Source: Bacteroides sp. CAG:770 (GTDB lineage Bacteria; Bacteroidota; Bacteroidia; Bacteroidales; UBA932). From it: a DNA stretch of 38,461 nucleotides. The stretch is from assembly GCA_000435075.1 (NCBI GenBank), contig FR890671.1:1-38461 (forward strand), given 5' to 3'. Positions within the stretch are counted from its first letter, which is position 1, and each line of letters opens with the position of its first letter. The position numbers were made by a program, and so were the translations under genes. Below, piece after piece: positions 1-7,730 of the stretch. A model generated the notes under the pieces. That model was not told the origin of the DNA. It was given only the letters and a program-made list of their open reading frames with translations, and did not search any database.

Positions 1-163
1 GAGTCAACCTTTTTCAGTATAATACAAATTGTTAACCCGACCTAACTTGTCCGGAAAATGACTACTTTCCACGGACATTTTGCAAGTGACCTGCCCCCAA
101 ATGTTTGAAAGAAATCACGGCCGACTCTCTATCCCCCAGACTGTTTGAAAAGTCCTCGCAAGA

Positions 164-317
164 CGGGATAGAGGAAAGCCAACGCAAACAATCTCTGGAG
201 AAAGGTCTATGCAATGATATGTCGGAGGAGGGCCAATGCCTGGAGAGACCAAAGAAAGACCAACGCAAAACAACTGGCGACAGGCCAATGTCCAAAAGAG
301 CCAACGACAGGTCAATG
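164..317 (+). repeat. Repeat block B copy 1 (RYCAAYG-rich)
   Basis: The block matches 1051-1177 apart from about 27 extra bases in this copy. It carries GCCAACG, GCCAATG, ACCAACG, GCCAATG, GCCAACG and GTCAATG at 178, 232, 259, 284, 300 and 311, all on the plus strand. The second copy keeps the last spacings of 25, 16 and 11 bp (1119, 1144, 1160, 1171). Confidence 0.75.
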
Positions 318-423
318 CAAACAATCACCCAGGCTGTCCGAAAACTCCTCACGAGCCTAAAACACTCCGCACCCCTAAACAAGGTCGAAATCGAGTTCTT
401 GATTCTTCTGGCAGAAGTTTGAC

Positions 424-767
424 TTTTCATAAGCGTCTTCCCTGTTACGTATTGATGAGCATTCACTAGTTTCGACCCTCTTGACAACTGCTGATTTTTA
501 TTATTTGCTTCTAAAGTGTTGAATGTCAATGTTATACAAGGCTGAGATAGCCTGACGAACCTGTCAAGCACCCCTTTCGAAACCACCTCTTGACATCCAT
601 TGTGTAGCGCAAGTAATTGATTATTAGACGATAAGATAGATACATTACTGCCAAGAGGGTCGAAGGTATGACCATTTCTTTTGTCTCCATTTTTACTTAC
701 GTTTGGACTTTGGAAAGCAAACCGCTGGCAGCGCGTCAATACGTAACTCCAGAGACGCTTACGAAAA
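424..767. repeat. MITE-like element with imperfect inverted repeats
   Basis: The arms at 424-455 and 736-767 are inverted copies. Within them TAAGCGTCT (430-438) pairs with AGACGCTTA (753-761), and GTTACGTATTGA (444-455) pairs with TCAATACGTAAC (736-747), with an equal 5-nt spacer in each arm. A further perfect 13-bp pair lies inside: TTCGACCCTCTTG (471-483) with CAAGAGGGTCGAA (652-664). The internal 168 bases encode nothing recognisable. No clear target-site duplication is visible, so the mobile-element reading is tentative. A large RNA hairpin or a decayed insertion sequence are alternatives. Confidence 0.55.
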
Positions 768-937
768 ACACGTGAGAGTCTCCTCAATTGCATTCTTTCG
801 GGAGAAAGGCCAGTTTTCACGGACGTTTCTTGGTTTCAAAATAAGGAACTCGAGCAGTTCGGTTGCGTTTCTGTAGAATCATTATAGAACTGCTATTTTG
901 TACCGCCTAAAACGTTTCTGCGGCACCAAATCCCTTC

Positions 938-1073
938 AAAAGAGCCAACGACAGGTCAATGTAAGGAAGCACAGGGATGCCACGACCACGCTTTAATCAA
1001 TCTGGAATCAGGCACAGCCTATGGTATGGCGCCGCACCCAAAGCGCAAAACGGGATAGAGGAAAGCCAACGCA
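938..1073 (+). repeat. Direct repeat copy 1 (136 bp)
   Basis: This copy matches 1154-1289 at an offset of 216 bp with about five mismatches over 136 bp. It contains GCCAACG and GTCAATG words near its left end and a GGCGCCGCACCC stretch near its right end. It encodes nothing recognisable. Confidence 0.85.
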
Positions 1074-1177
1074 AACAATCTCCGGAGGAAGGCAAATGCA
1101 AGGAGATGCCAAAGAAAGGCCAACGCAAAACAACTGGCGACAGACCAATGTCCAAAAGACCCAACGACAGGTCAATG
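1051..1177 (+). repeat. Repeat block B copy 2
   Basis: Second copy of the block at 164-317, overlapping both copies of the 136-bp direct repeat. RYCAAYG-like words occur at 1065, 1119, 1144, 1160 (CCCAACG, one base off) and 1171. Confidence 0.75.
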
Positions 1178-1289
1178 TAAGGAAGCACAGGGATGCCACG
1201 ACCACGCTTTAATCAATTTGGAATCAGGCACAGCCTACGGTATGGCGCCGCACCCAAAGCGCAAAACGGGATAGAGGACAGCCAATGCC
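1154..1289 (+). repeat. Direct repeat copy 2 (136 bp)
   Basis: Near-identical second copy of 938-1073. The sequence between the copies (about 1074-1153) resembles 187-297 in the left part of the tract, so the whole tract looks built from alternating repeated blocks. Confidence 0.85.
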
Positions 1290-1374
1290 ACAAAAATCCA
1301 GTTCAAGCCAATGCTAAACAGCCCCTCCCATAAACCGCCAAAAACGGGGCTCCACAAACGTGAAACCCCTTCAG

Positions 1375-2490
1375 TCAATCTTCCTCGGCCGGCATGTTCC
1401 CGGCGTAGTCACGCCACTTGGAAATCAGGGCGGACATATCTGCCGGCAAGGCCGAATCGAAACGGATGAACTCACGCGTGCGGGGATGCACGAAGCCCAG
1501 CGTCTTGGCGTGGAGAGCCTGGCGAGGACAAAGCTCGAAACAATTGCGGATGAACTGCTTGTATTTCGCGTAGATAGTGCCCTTGCGAATCTCCGAACCG
1601 CCATAGCGCTCATCATTGAAAAGAGGATGGCCGATATAATTCATATGGACACGAATCTGGTGAGTACGGCCCGTCTCCAGACGACACTCCACTACCGTCA
1701 CATAACCGAAACGCTCCAGAACCTTGTAATGAGTTACTGCATGCTTGCCCTTGTCACCATCCGGATAAACCTTGAAACGGAGACGGTCATTCGGATCACG
1801 GCCGATATTGCCGGTAATCGTACCCTCATCCTCCTTCAGATTGCCCCAGACAACTGCAACATACTTACGCTCAATGGTATGCCTGAAAAACTGCCCGGCG
1901 AGGTCAAGCTGCGACTCATCATTCTTCGCTACGACAAGAAGACCGGAAGTATCCATGTCGATACGATGAACCAGCACACCCATACGCTCATCCTTTGCAT
2001 CAGGCCCCTGGGAAATGCCAAGATGATAAGACAAGGCATTGATCAATGTCCCCTCGAAATGGCCATGACCCGGATGGACAACCATACCCGCAGGCTTGTT
2101 GACAACAAGAAGGTCATCATCCTCATAGACAATATCCAGAGGAATATCCTGAGGAAGCACCTCGAAACCACGCCTTTCATAAGGCATCACGAAACGGATG
2201 ACATCACCAGGGCGTACAATGAGATTGGCCTTCGCAAGTTTGTCATTGACACGCACATACCCGTTCTTGATGGCAAGCTGGACTCGATGGCGCGACGTGT
2301 CCATCAGATGACACGCCATGTACTTGTCCACCCTCAGCGGCGTCTGTCCCTTATCGACATTGAGCCTGAAATGCTCGAACATCCCCTGCTCATCCTCCTC
2401 GGAAGCACAGTCGGCCCCCTCCTCGATTATAAGTCCGTCACCTGATGGCTCCTGCAGCTCATCATCATTGAAAATCTCGTTCTCTGCCAT
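1375..2490 (-). CDS. rluD: RluA/RluD-family 23S rRNA pseudouridine synthase
   Basis: The 371-aa protein should convert uridines to pseudouridine in large-subunit rRNA. An acidic N-terminal stretch of about 40 residues is followed by an S4 RNA-binding domain (about 50-110) and the pseudouridine synthase domain. The catalytic motif is HRIDMDTSG at 175-183, with D178 as the expected catalytic Asp. The downstream GRTHQIRVHM motif is also typical. The length fits RluD, which usually starts with an S4 domain, but RluC-like specificity cannot be excluded. It is the last gene of a minus-strand cluster, 6 bp after the PASTA gene. It ends with TGA and no strong terminator hairpin is visible beyond it. 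Confidence 0.93.
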   Translation of the reverse strand: MAENEIFNDDELQEPSGDGLIIEEGADCASEEDEQGMFEHFRLNVDKGQTPLRVDKYMACHLMDTSRHRVQLAIKNGYVRVNDKLAKANLIVRPGDVIRFVMPYERRGFEVLPQDIPLDIVYEDDDLLVVNKPAGMVVHPGHGHFEGTLINALSYHLGISQGPDAKDERMGVLVHRIDMDTSGLLVVAKNDESQLDLAGQFFRHTIERKYVAVVWGNLKEDEGTITGNIGRDPNDRLRFKVYPDGDKGKHAVTHYKVLERFGYVTVVECRLETGRTHQIRVHMNYIGHPLFNDERYGGSEIRKGTIYAKYKQFIRNCFELCPRQALHAKTLGFVHPRTREFIRFDSALPADMSALISKWRDYAGNMPAEED

Positions 2491-2496
2491 CGTAAA

Positions 2497-3264
2497 TTAT
2501 TTATTGTCCTTTGAAAGATAAAGAGTTACCTCAGTTCCCATAAGAACAGACATATCAGAAGCCGAAGGAGCCTGCTTGTAAACCACAGCATCCAGAGAAT
2601 CACTGTAAGTGCGGATATCCTTGTCGAAACGGAGCTTCGCCACATTCAGAGAATTGTCATGCAGCGCATCCACAGCCCTCATATACTTCATACCCGTAAC
2701 ATCCGGCACAAAAGTCTGGTCATCATTACCGAGACCGACAACAAGGTCGATTTCAGAACCGCTGTCAATGGACTTGCCCGCCTTGATATCATTGCCGCGA
2801 TAAAGCTGCCTGAGCACATTATTGGTAGCGATATCCTCCACATAACGCAGTTTCCTGAGAATCAGTCCCTTGGACATGAGCTCAGCTTTAGCCTGCCTCA
2901 TGGAAAAGCCGACAAGGTCCGGCATGGTAGTCTTCTTCGGAGATACCGAATTGATAGTAAGCAGGATACGACGTCCGGTCTTCACATGGCTGCCAGCCTT
3001 CGGCACCTGGGAAAACACCAGACCGCGCCCCATCTTGCGCACATACACAGAATCAGACACATCGATTCTGATACCCCTGTCAGACGCCAGATAAGAAGCG
3101 TCACTCACACTCATATTGGTAAAATCAGGCACCTCGATCTCCTGACCATGATGAGTTCCAATCTTGAGAAAAAAATTGGCTACGAAAACAAGAGCCAACA
3201 CCACAACACAGGCCGCAATCACATTCCTCACGAACCAGTTGCCGAAAAATCCCTTAAAATCCAT
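2497..3264 (-). CDS. PASTA-domain membrane protein
   Basis: The 255-aa protein has one N-terminal membrane segment (about 12-34) and then three PASTA repeats (about 40-110, 110-180 and 185-253), so most of it lies in the periplasm. PASTA domains in kinases and penicillin-binding proteins bind muropeptides or uncrosslinked peptidoglycan. This protein has no kinase or transpeptidase domain and probably senses or scaffolds the cell wall. In Bacteroidetes such stand-alone PASTA proteins commonly sit next to an RluD gene and a D-Ala-D-Ala ligase gene. Here the RluD gene follows at 6 bp and no ligase gene is present. The gene ends with TAA. Confidence 0.88.
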   Translation of the reverse strand: MDFKGFFGNWFVRNVIAACVVVLALVFVANFFLKIGTHHGQEIEVPDFTNMSVSDASYLASDRGIRIDVSDSVYVRKMGRGLVFSQVPKAGSHVKTGRRILLTINSVSPKKTTMPDLVGFSMRQAKAELMSKGLILRKLRYVEDIATNNVLRQLYRGNDIKAGKSIDSGSEIDLVVGLGNDDQTFVPDVTGMKYMRAVDALHDNSLNVAKLRFDKDIRTYSDSLDAVVYKQAPSASDMSVLMGTEVTLYLSKDNK

Positions 3265-3293
3265 ATTCCAGAATAAGTTTGTTCAATGTTACA

Positions 3294-3938
3294 CTACTTG
3301 GTGAAAATCAGTTCCATAACACCATCCGTCAGAAGCGCGATTCCGATGATGGTCACGATGACACCAGTGATACGGTTAATCCACAGGATGGTCCCCAACT
3401 TGAAATTCTTGCGGATTTTGCTGAAAACCCACGAAAAGACGAACCAATAAAGAGCCGAACCCGCACTGAGCGAAAGCAGAAGAGGCGCAACCCTGAAATC
3501 ATGAGGTTCCAGTTCAATGCCGAAGAACGCAAACAGAGCGAATATCACGAAAATGGCGCCCGGATTGGAAATTCCCATGAACACGGCCTGAAAGAAATCC
3601 TTCAAGGAATAAGAAGAATGGGCATCCTCCCTTTTCATCTTCCTGAACGGGTCCTTCAACGTCATACTGCAGCCAAGGAGCGTAACCACAATACCGCCGC
3701 CGGCCATTATCAAATCACTGTAATTTTCAATGAAAGTCTCCGCGATTGCCAATGCAAAAACAGCGATGACCGCAAAAATCGTATCAACGAGACATGCACC
3801 AAGCCCGGCAAAAAAACCGGCCTTATGTCCATCACTCAAAGACTTCTGTATAACGAGAATAGCAATCGGCCCCAAAGGGACAGACGCACAGATGCCTATG
3901 ATGAAGCCTTTTAGAATATCAAGCAGCATATGAATCAA
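3294..3938 (-). CDS. LysE/RhtB-family amino-acid exporter-like membrane protein
   Basis: The 214-aa protein is very hydrophobic, with about six predicted membrane segments. Its N-terminus (GICASVPLGPIAILVIQ) is typical of the LysE/RhtB family, including the conserved PLGP. The family exports amino acids and related small metabolites across the inner membrane, but the substrate cannot be told from sequence. It is first in a three-gene minus-strand cluster, 29 bp upstream of the PASTA gene. A -7-like element on the minus strand lies at 3996-4003. The gene ends with TAG, which helps show that TAG is an ordinary stop in this genome. Confidence 0.85.
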   Translation of the reverse strand: MIHMLLDILKGFIIGICASVPLGPIAILVIQKSLSDGHKAGFFAGLGACLVDTIFAVIAVFALAIAETFIENYSDLIMAGGGIVVTLLGCSMTLKDPFRKMKREDAHSSYSLKDFFQAVFMGISNPGAIFVIFALFAFFGIELEPHDFRVAPLLLSLSAGSALYWFVFSWVFSKIRKNFKLGTILWINRITGVIVTIIGIALLTDGVMELIFTK

Positions 3939-3995
3939 TTTTTGTCATGCCGGACTATACGCAAAATACGCGTTTCTCACATGACCATAATCATG

Positions 3996-4003
3996 CAAAG
4001 ATA
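3996..4003 (-). promoter_or_regulatory. Bacteroidetes-type -7 element for the LysE-PASTA-rluD cluster
   Basis: On the minus strand this reads TATCTTTG, matching the Bacteroidetes TAnnTTTG -7 consensus about 60 bp upstream of the LysE start. A clear TTTG at -33 is not visible. Confidence 0.6.
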
Positions 4004-4015
4004 ACAATTAATTCA

Positions 4016-4023
4016 TATCTTTG
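4016..4023 (+). promoter_or_regulatory. Bacteroidetes-type -7 element for lnt
   Basis: TATCTTTG on the plus strand, about 60 bp before the lnt start. It is the mirror image of the minus-strand element at 3996-4003, with 12 bp between them, so the two divergent promoters overlap. The -33 region is weak. Confidence 0.6.
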
Positions 4024-4083
4024 CACAAGCAGAATGGCCTACCGACAAAAAGCAGGCCCTCAAAGCATTAAAAAACAGACAAA

Positions 4084-5715
4084 ATGAAAAACAAAAATAC
4101 ACTTCTTGCAATTCTAGTCCTTCTCTTCGTCGTCCTGATGTCCATCCCTTATCTGGTGCCCCACACCGGACTGCTGGCCCTGTTCGGACTCGTGCCGCTG
4201 CTCTGCATGGAAAGAATCGCGACCATGACAGGCACACGCAGGATATGGCTCTGGCACTACAGCGCCTTCGTACTCTGGAATGCAGCCACCACATTCTGGG
4301 TCTGCAACGCAACCATCGGCGGAGGAATCTTCGCAGTACTGGCCAATGCCTTCCAGATGTCCATCATATTCGGACTGTTCAGATGGAGCCGCAAAATCCT
4401 GAAAGGCTCCCTGCCGTACATCCTGCTTGCAATGATGTGGATCGCATGGGAAAAATACTATCTCACTTCCGCACAAATCTCCTGGCCATGGCTCGTCCTC
4501 GGCAACGCCTTCGCAAGAACACTGTCAATGGCGCAGTGGTATGAATATCTAGGCACCCTCGGCGGTTCCCTCTGGATCTGGGCCTGCAACCTCGGTCTGT
4601 TCGGCATAATGGTCTCATTATCAGACGGAAGCTGGTCAATGTTCAACGCCAAAGCCAAGACCGCCGCCATCGGAGGCTACCTTCTCCTGCTCGCAGCCCC
4701 GATGACACTGTCAATGCATATATACAATTCCTACGACGAAGTCGCCAGCAAGACCATCGACGTAGTGGTGCTGCAGCCTAACATTGACCCGTACCAGAAA
4801 TTCCAGGCATTGAGCCAGGACCAGCAGGACGCGATTCTTGCAGGCCAGCTCACAGAAGCATTGACAAAAACAGACACCGGCAGGATGGTGCTGGCGGTAG
4901 CTCCGGAGACCTTCACGAGCCACGTCTGCCTGAACAATCTGAGTTTCAGCAGAACCCTCAGACGCTTCGAAAACATCATTGAAAAAAGGCCTGACGCGAG
5001 CCTCCTGATGGGCGCATCGACCTACGATCTCATTGAATCAGAGACCGTTCCGTCACATACCGCGAGGAAGGTCAGCGACGGAATGTGGATAGAGACGCAC
5101 AACTCAGCATTGATGCTCACTGGCAACAGACCGGAACAGATTTACCACAAATCCAAGCTCGTCGTCGGCGTGGAAATGACCCCGTACCCGGCATTCTTCT
5201 GCAAGATTGACGACCTTCTGGGCGGAGTGATGGGAAGAAATATCGGCCAGGACGAAGTTACGCTGCTGAACTGCGAGAAAAGGGATTCGACGGGTAAGGT
5301 CAATGATTCTGTACCTGTCGGATGCGCTGTCTGCTACGAGTCCGTCTATCCGGAACATTTCGCGGAATATGTGCGCAAAGGCGCTGAACTTATGACAGTT
5401 ATCACCAATGACTCATGGTGGGGAAATACCCCCGGATACAGGCAGCACCTGAGTTATTCATCGCTCAGGGCCATCGAGACAAGGCGCGACATTGCAAGAA
5501 GCGCCAACACGGGAATCTCGGCATTGATAAACCAGAAAGGCGATATCGTCGCGGAAACCGAGTGGTGGGAAACGGCAGTACTTACAGGAAAAGTCTGCCT
5601 CAATGACCGTCAGACGTTCTTTGTGCGTCAGGGTGACATTGTAGGCAGACTCTGCGTATTCTTTTCCGTTCTTCTCCTGCTCGGCGTCGCCGTCAGAGTG
5701 AAGGTCAGAAAATAA
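4084..5715 (+). CDS. lnt: Apolipoprotein N-acyltransferase
   Basis: The 543-aa inner-membrane enzyme transfers an acyl chain from a phospholipid to the N-terminal cysteine of apolipoproteins, the last step of lipoprotein maturation. The first ~220 residues hold several membrane segments. The nitrilase-like domain follows, with the catalytic triad visible as E275 (APETF), K356 (YHKSKLV) and C417 (VCYESVYPE). The C-terminus has a last membrane segment. The usual VPFGE after the lysine is here VVGVE, a small deviation. The many lipoproteins in the nearby PUL depend on this pathway. The gene converges on the S41 peptidase gene with only 3 bp between the two stops. Confidence 0.93.
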   Translation: MKNKNTLLAILVLLFVVLMSIPYLVPHTGLLALFGLVPLLCMERIATMTGTRRIWLWHYSAFVLWNAATTFWVCNATIGGGIFAVLANAFQMSIIFGLFRWSRKILKGSLPYILLAMMWIAWEKYYLTSAQISWPWLVLGNAFARTLSMAQWYEYLGTLGGSLWIWACNLGLFGIMVSLSDGSWSMFNAKAKTAAIGGYLLLLAAPMTLSMHIYNSYDEVASKTIDVVVLQPNIDPYQKFQALSQDQQDAILAGQLTEALTKTDTGRMVLAVAPETFTSHVCLNNLSFSRTLRRFENIIEKRPDASLLMGASTYDLIESETVPSHTARKVSDGMWIETHNSALMLTGNRPEQIYHKSKLVVGVEMTPYPAFFCKIDDLLGGVMGRNIGQDEVTLLNCEKRDSTGKVNDSVPVGCAVCYESVYPEHFAEYVRKGAELMTVITNDSWWGNTPGYRQHLSYSSLRAIETRRDIARSANTGISALINQKGDIVAETEWWETAVLTGKVCLNDRQTFFVRQGDIVGRLCVFFSVLLLLGVAVRVKVRK

Positions 5716-5718
5716 GTC

Positions 5719-7299
5719 CTATTCTTTTGTCAATGCTGCTTTTACGACCGGATCAATCTTTAGATAAATGCGGTAGAAAGCGTTGTCGCTAAGTTTCGAA
5801 TAACGTCCGATCAGCGCGCGGAGCTGAGGAATCAGATATTCCTCCGTCTCGGCCCACTCCCCTGCAGCCGGCCTGATACCGTCAACAGAAGCCGCATAAG
5901 ACTGGAACGCAGAAGGGATGTCCAGTCCGTCAAGGAAGGCATCCAGCTTCTTATAGTCGTCAATTTCAGAGAGTTGCTTGGCATACTTGTCGAAAATGTA
6001 GGAAGCGAAACGCATCTGAGTAGCCTTCTTGTTGCAACGGATGAAGAACTTGGAGGCCAGGGTCGTATCCACAGGGACAAAGACATCCGGCACGATTCCG
6101 CCTCCGCCATAAACGGTACGTCCTCCGACTGTATGGTAAACCTCTTTCTTGTCCACCTTCATGCTATCCTTGTCAAACATCTCGCCATCAGCATACCTCT
6201 TGTAAATATCATACTGATAATCAGCTGAATAAGGTTTCTGAATACACCTTCCGGAAGGAGTATAGAAACGGGCCACCGTAAGCCTGATACCTGAACCGTC
6301 ATTGAAATAGACAGGTTCCTGGACAAGGCCTTTGCCATAAGAACGGCGGCCTACAATCGTTCCCCTGTCATTGTCCTGAATCGCACCTGCGAAAATCTCA
6401 CTCGACGACGCAGAATTTTCATTGATAAGGACAGAGAGGGTGATATCCTTCATAATTCCCTTTCCATCAGCCTTATATGCCTCACGTTTGCGATGAAGTC
6501 CCTGAAGATAGACGATTTCATCTCCCTTCTCAAGGAACATGTCGGAAAGCATCAGGGCCTGGTCGAAATATCCGCCGGAATTGTCTCTGACATCGAACAG
6601 AAGGTTCCGAAGACCCTGCTCGAGAAGATTTTCGGCCGCTGCCTTGACTTCCTGATAAGTGGTGCGGCTGAACTTCGAAAGACGAATGTAACCAGTAGTA
6701 TCATTGATCATGAAAGCGGCATCCACGCAGTGGACAGGAATCTTTCCGCGCTTGATCTTGAACGGAATCCTCTCTTTGCCACGCTTCACGAGCACTTCCA
6801 CCTCAGTTCCCGCACGGCCTTTCATGTGGCGGACCATGCTGTCCTGAGGAAATTTCACGCCGGCGATAACAGTGCTGTCCACTTTCAGGAGACGGTCGCC
6901 AGGCTGGAGACCGACCTTCTCGGACGGACCGCCCGGGATGACCTCCAGGACAATGGCAGTGTCATTAGGGACATTGAACTGAATACCGATTCCATCGAAA
7001 TTTCCGGCGAGATCAGACTCCGATTTCTCCAGATCCACAGGCGGAAGATAGATGGAGTGAGGGTCAAGGGAAGCCAGGGACGCCACTACAGCAGCATCCG
7101 TAACTTTCTTTACATCAACGGTATCCACATAGTTTTCCTGTACCTGCTCAAGAATGAGATTCAGTTTGCGCCAGTCAGAATAATCGCCATTCAACTTGTG
7201 ACTCGGACGAGTTACTGAAAAGAACAAGACCGTACCCAGAATACCGATAACGATTCCGAGTACGGCAGATAGCGTGCTATATTTATCTCCCTCTTTCAT
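5719..7299 (-). CDS. S41-family carboxyl-terminal processing peptidase
   Basis: The 526-aa periplasmic serine protease is of the CtpA/Prc type. It has an N-terminal membrane anchor or signal (about 10-30), a PDZ domain (about 80-180) and the S41 catalytic domain. The catalytic region shows NENSASSSEIFAGA with the active serine and SYGKGLVQ with the lysine of the Ser-Lys dyad. Such proteases trim or degrade envelope proteins from their C-termini. It is the last gene of a tight four-gene minus-strand operon (gap of 6 bp after the deaminase gene) and stops with TAG. This gene has no copy of the GTCAATG/CATTGAC word, unlike most of the window. Confidence 0.93.
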   Translation of the reverse strand: MKEGDKYSTLSAVLGIVIGILGTVLFFSVTRPSHKLNGDYSDWRKLNLILEQVQENYVDTVDVKKVTDAAVVASLASLDPHSIYLPPVDLEKSESDLAGNFDGIGIQFNVPNDTAIVLEVIPGGPSEKVGLQPGDRLLKVDSTVIAGVKFPQDSMVRHMKGRAGTEVEVLVKRGKERIPFKIKRGKIPVHCVDAAFMINDTTGYIRLSKFSRTTYQEVKAAAENLLEQGLRNLLFDVRDNSGGYFDQALMLSDMFLEKGDEIVYLQGLHRKREAYKADGKGIMKDITLSVLINENSASSSEIFAGAIQDNDRGTIVGRRSYGKGLVQEPVYFNDGSGIRLTVARFYTPSGRCIQKPYSADYQYDIYKRYADGEMFDKDSMKVDKKEVYHTVGGRTVYGGGGIVPDVFVPVDTTLASKFFIRCNKKATQMRFASYIFDKYAKQLSEIDDYKKLDAFLDGLDIPSAFQSYAASVDGIRPAAGEWAETEEYLIPQLRALIGRYSKLSDNAFYRIYLKIDPVVKAALTKE

Positions 7300-7305
7300 A
7301 AACTA

Positions 7306-7722
7306 CTATTGTTCGTCAACATTGACCTGTTCGACCTCGATTCCGGCCTGCTTCAGAAGGTCCGGTCCGTCATGCAGCCTGTACTCGTCACGATAGACGA
7401 CCCGCTTGATTCCGGCCTGAATAATCAGCTTGGCGCACTCGATGCATGGCGACGCCGTCACATACAAAGTCGCATCCTCGCTACTATTGCCGGACTTGGC
7501 CACCTTCGTAATGGCATTGGCCTCAGCATGAAGCACATACGGCTTCGTAACCCCGTTCTCGTCCTCGCAGATATTTTCAAACCCGGACGGGGTTCCGTTG
7601 TACCCGTCCGAGATGATCATATTGTTCTTCACGAGAAGCGCACCGACTTTACGCCGTTTGCAATAGGAGTTTTCGGCCCATATCTGAGCCATCCTGAGAT
7701 AACTGCGGTCGAACTTCTTCAT
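7306..7722 (-). CDS. dCMP deaminase (deoxycytidylate deaminase family)
   Basis: The 138-aa cytoplasmic zinc enzyme deaminates dCMP to dUMP, the route to dTMP. The zinc site is visible as HAEAN (His ligand and catalytic Glu) and PCIEC (two Cys ligands). The N-terminal WAENSYCKRRKVGALLV segment is typical of the dCMP deaminase/ComEB family. The length is as expected. It lies 8 bp after the acyl-CoA synthetase gene and 6 bp before the S41 peptidase gene, so it is co-transcribed with them. The ComE operon protein ComEB belongs to the same family but no other competence gene is nearby. Confidence 0.93.
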   Translation of the reverse strand: MKKFDRSYLRMAQIWAENSYCKRRKVGALLVKNNMIISDGYNGTPSGFENICEDENGVTKPYVLHAEANAITKVAKSGNSSEDATLYVTASPCIECAKLIIQAGIKRVVYRDEYRLHDGPDLLKQAGIEVEQVNVDEQ

Positions 7723-7730
7723 ATATGAAA

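Larger units (their letters stand above)
1..1374. other. Repeat-rich non-coding tract (no convincing gene)
   Basis: No open frame here looks like a real protein. The frames present are low-complexity and overlap on both strands, and repeated DNA passes through them. What can be seen is structure at the DNA level: a 344-bp element bounded by imperfect inverted repeats (424-767), a 136-bp direct repeat (938-1073 and 1154-1289), a second repeated block (164-317 and 1051-1177) and many RYCAAYG words in one orientation. A short diverged direct repeat around CACGGAC occurs at 66-80 and 814-828. I see no tRNA, rRNA or CRISPR structure. Confidence 0.7.

Noticed and set aside
105..422. 105-codon plus-strand frame with QRK/TTGDRPMSK repeats
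   Set aside because: Its repeated residues come from the DNA block shared with 1051-1177, where the frame breaks. A DNA-level repeat explains it better than a protein.
62..820. 252-codon minus-strand open frame in the left non-coding tract
   Set aside because: It runs through the inverted-repeat element and block B, has no recognisable domain or signal, and reads as translated repeat DNA. Other frames on the opposite strand are equally open.
1360..2445. 361-codon frame antisense to rluD
   Set aside because: It is a shadow of the rluD codon pattern; the minus strand carries a complete pseudouridine synthase.
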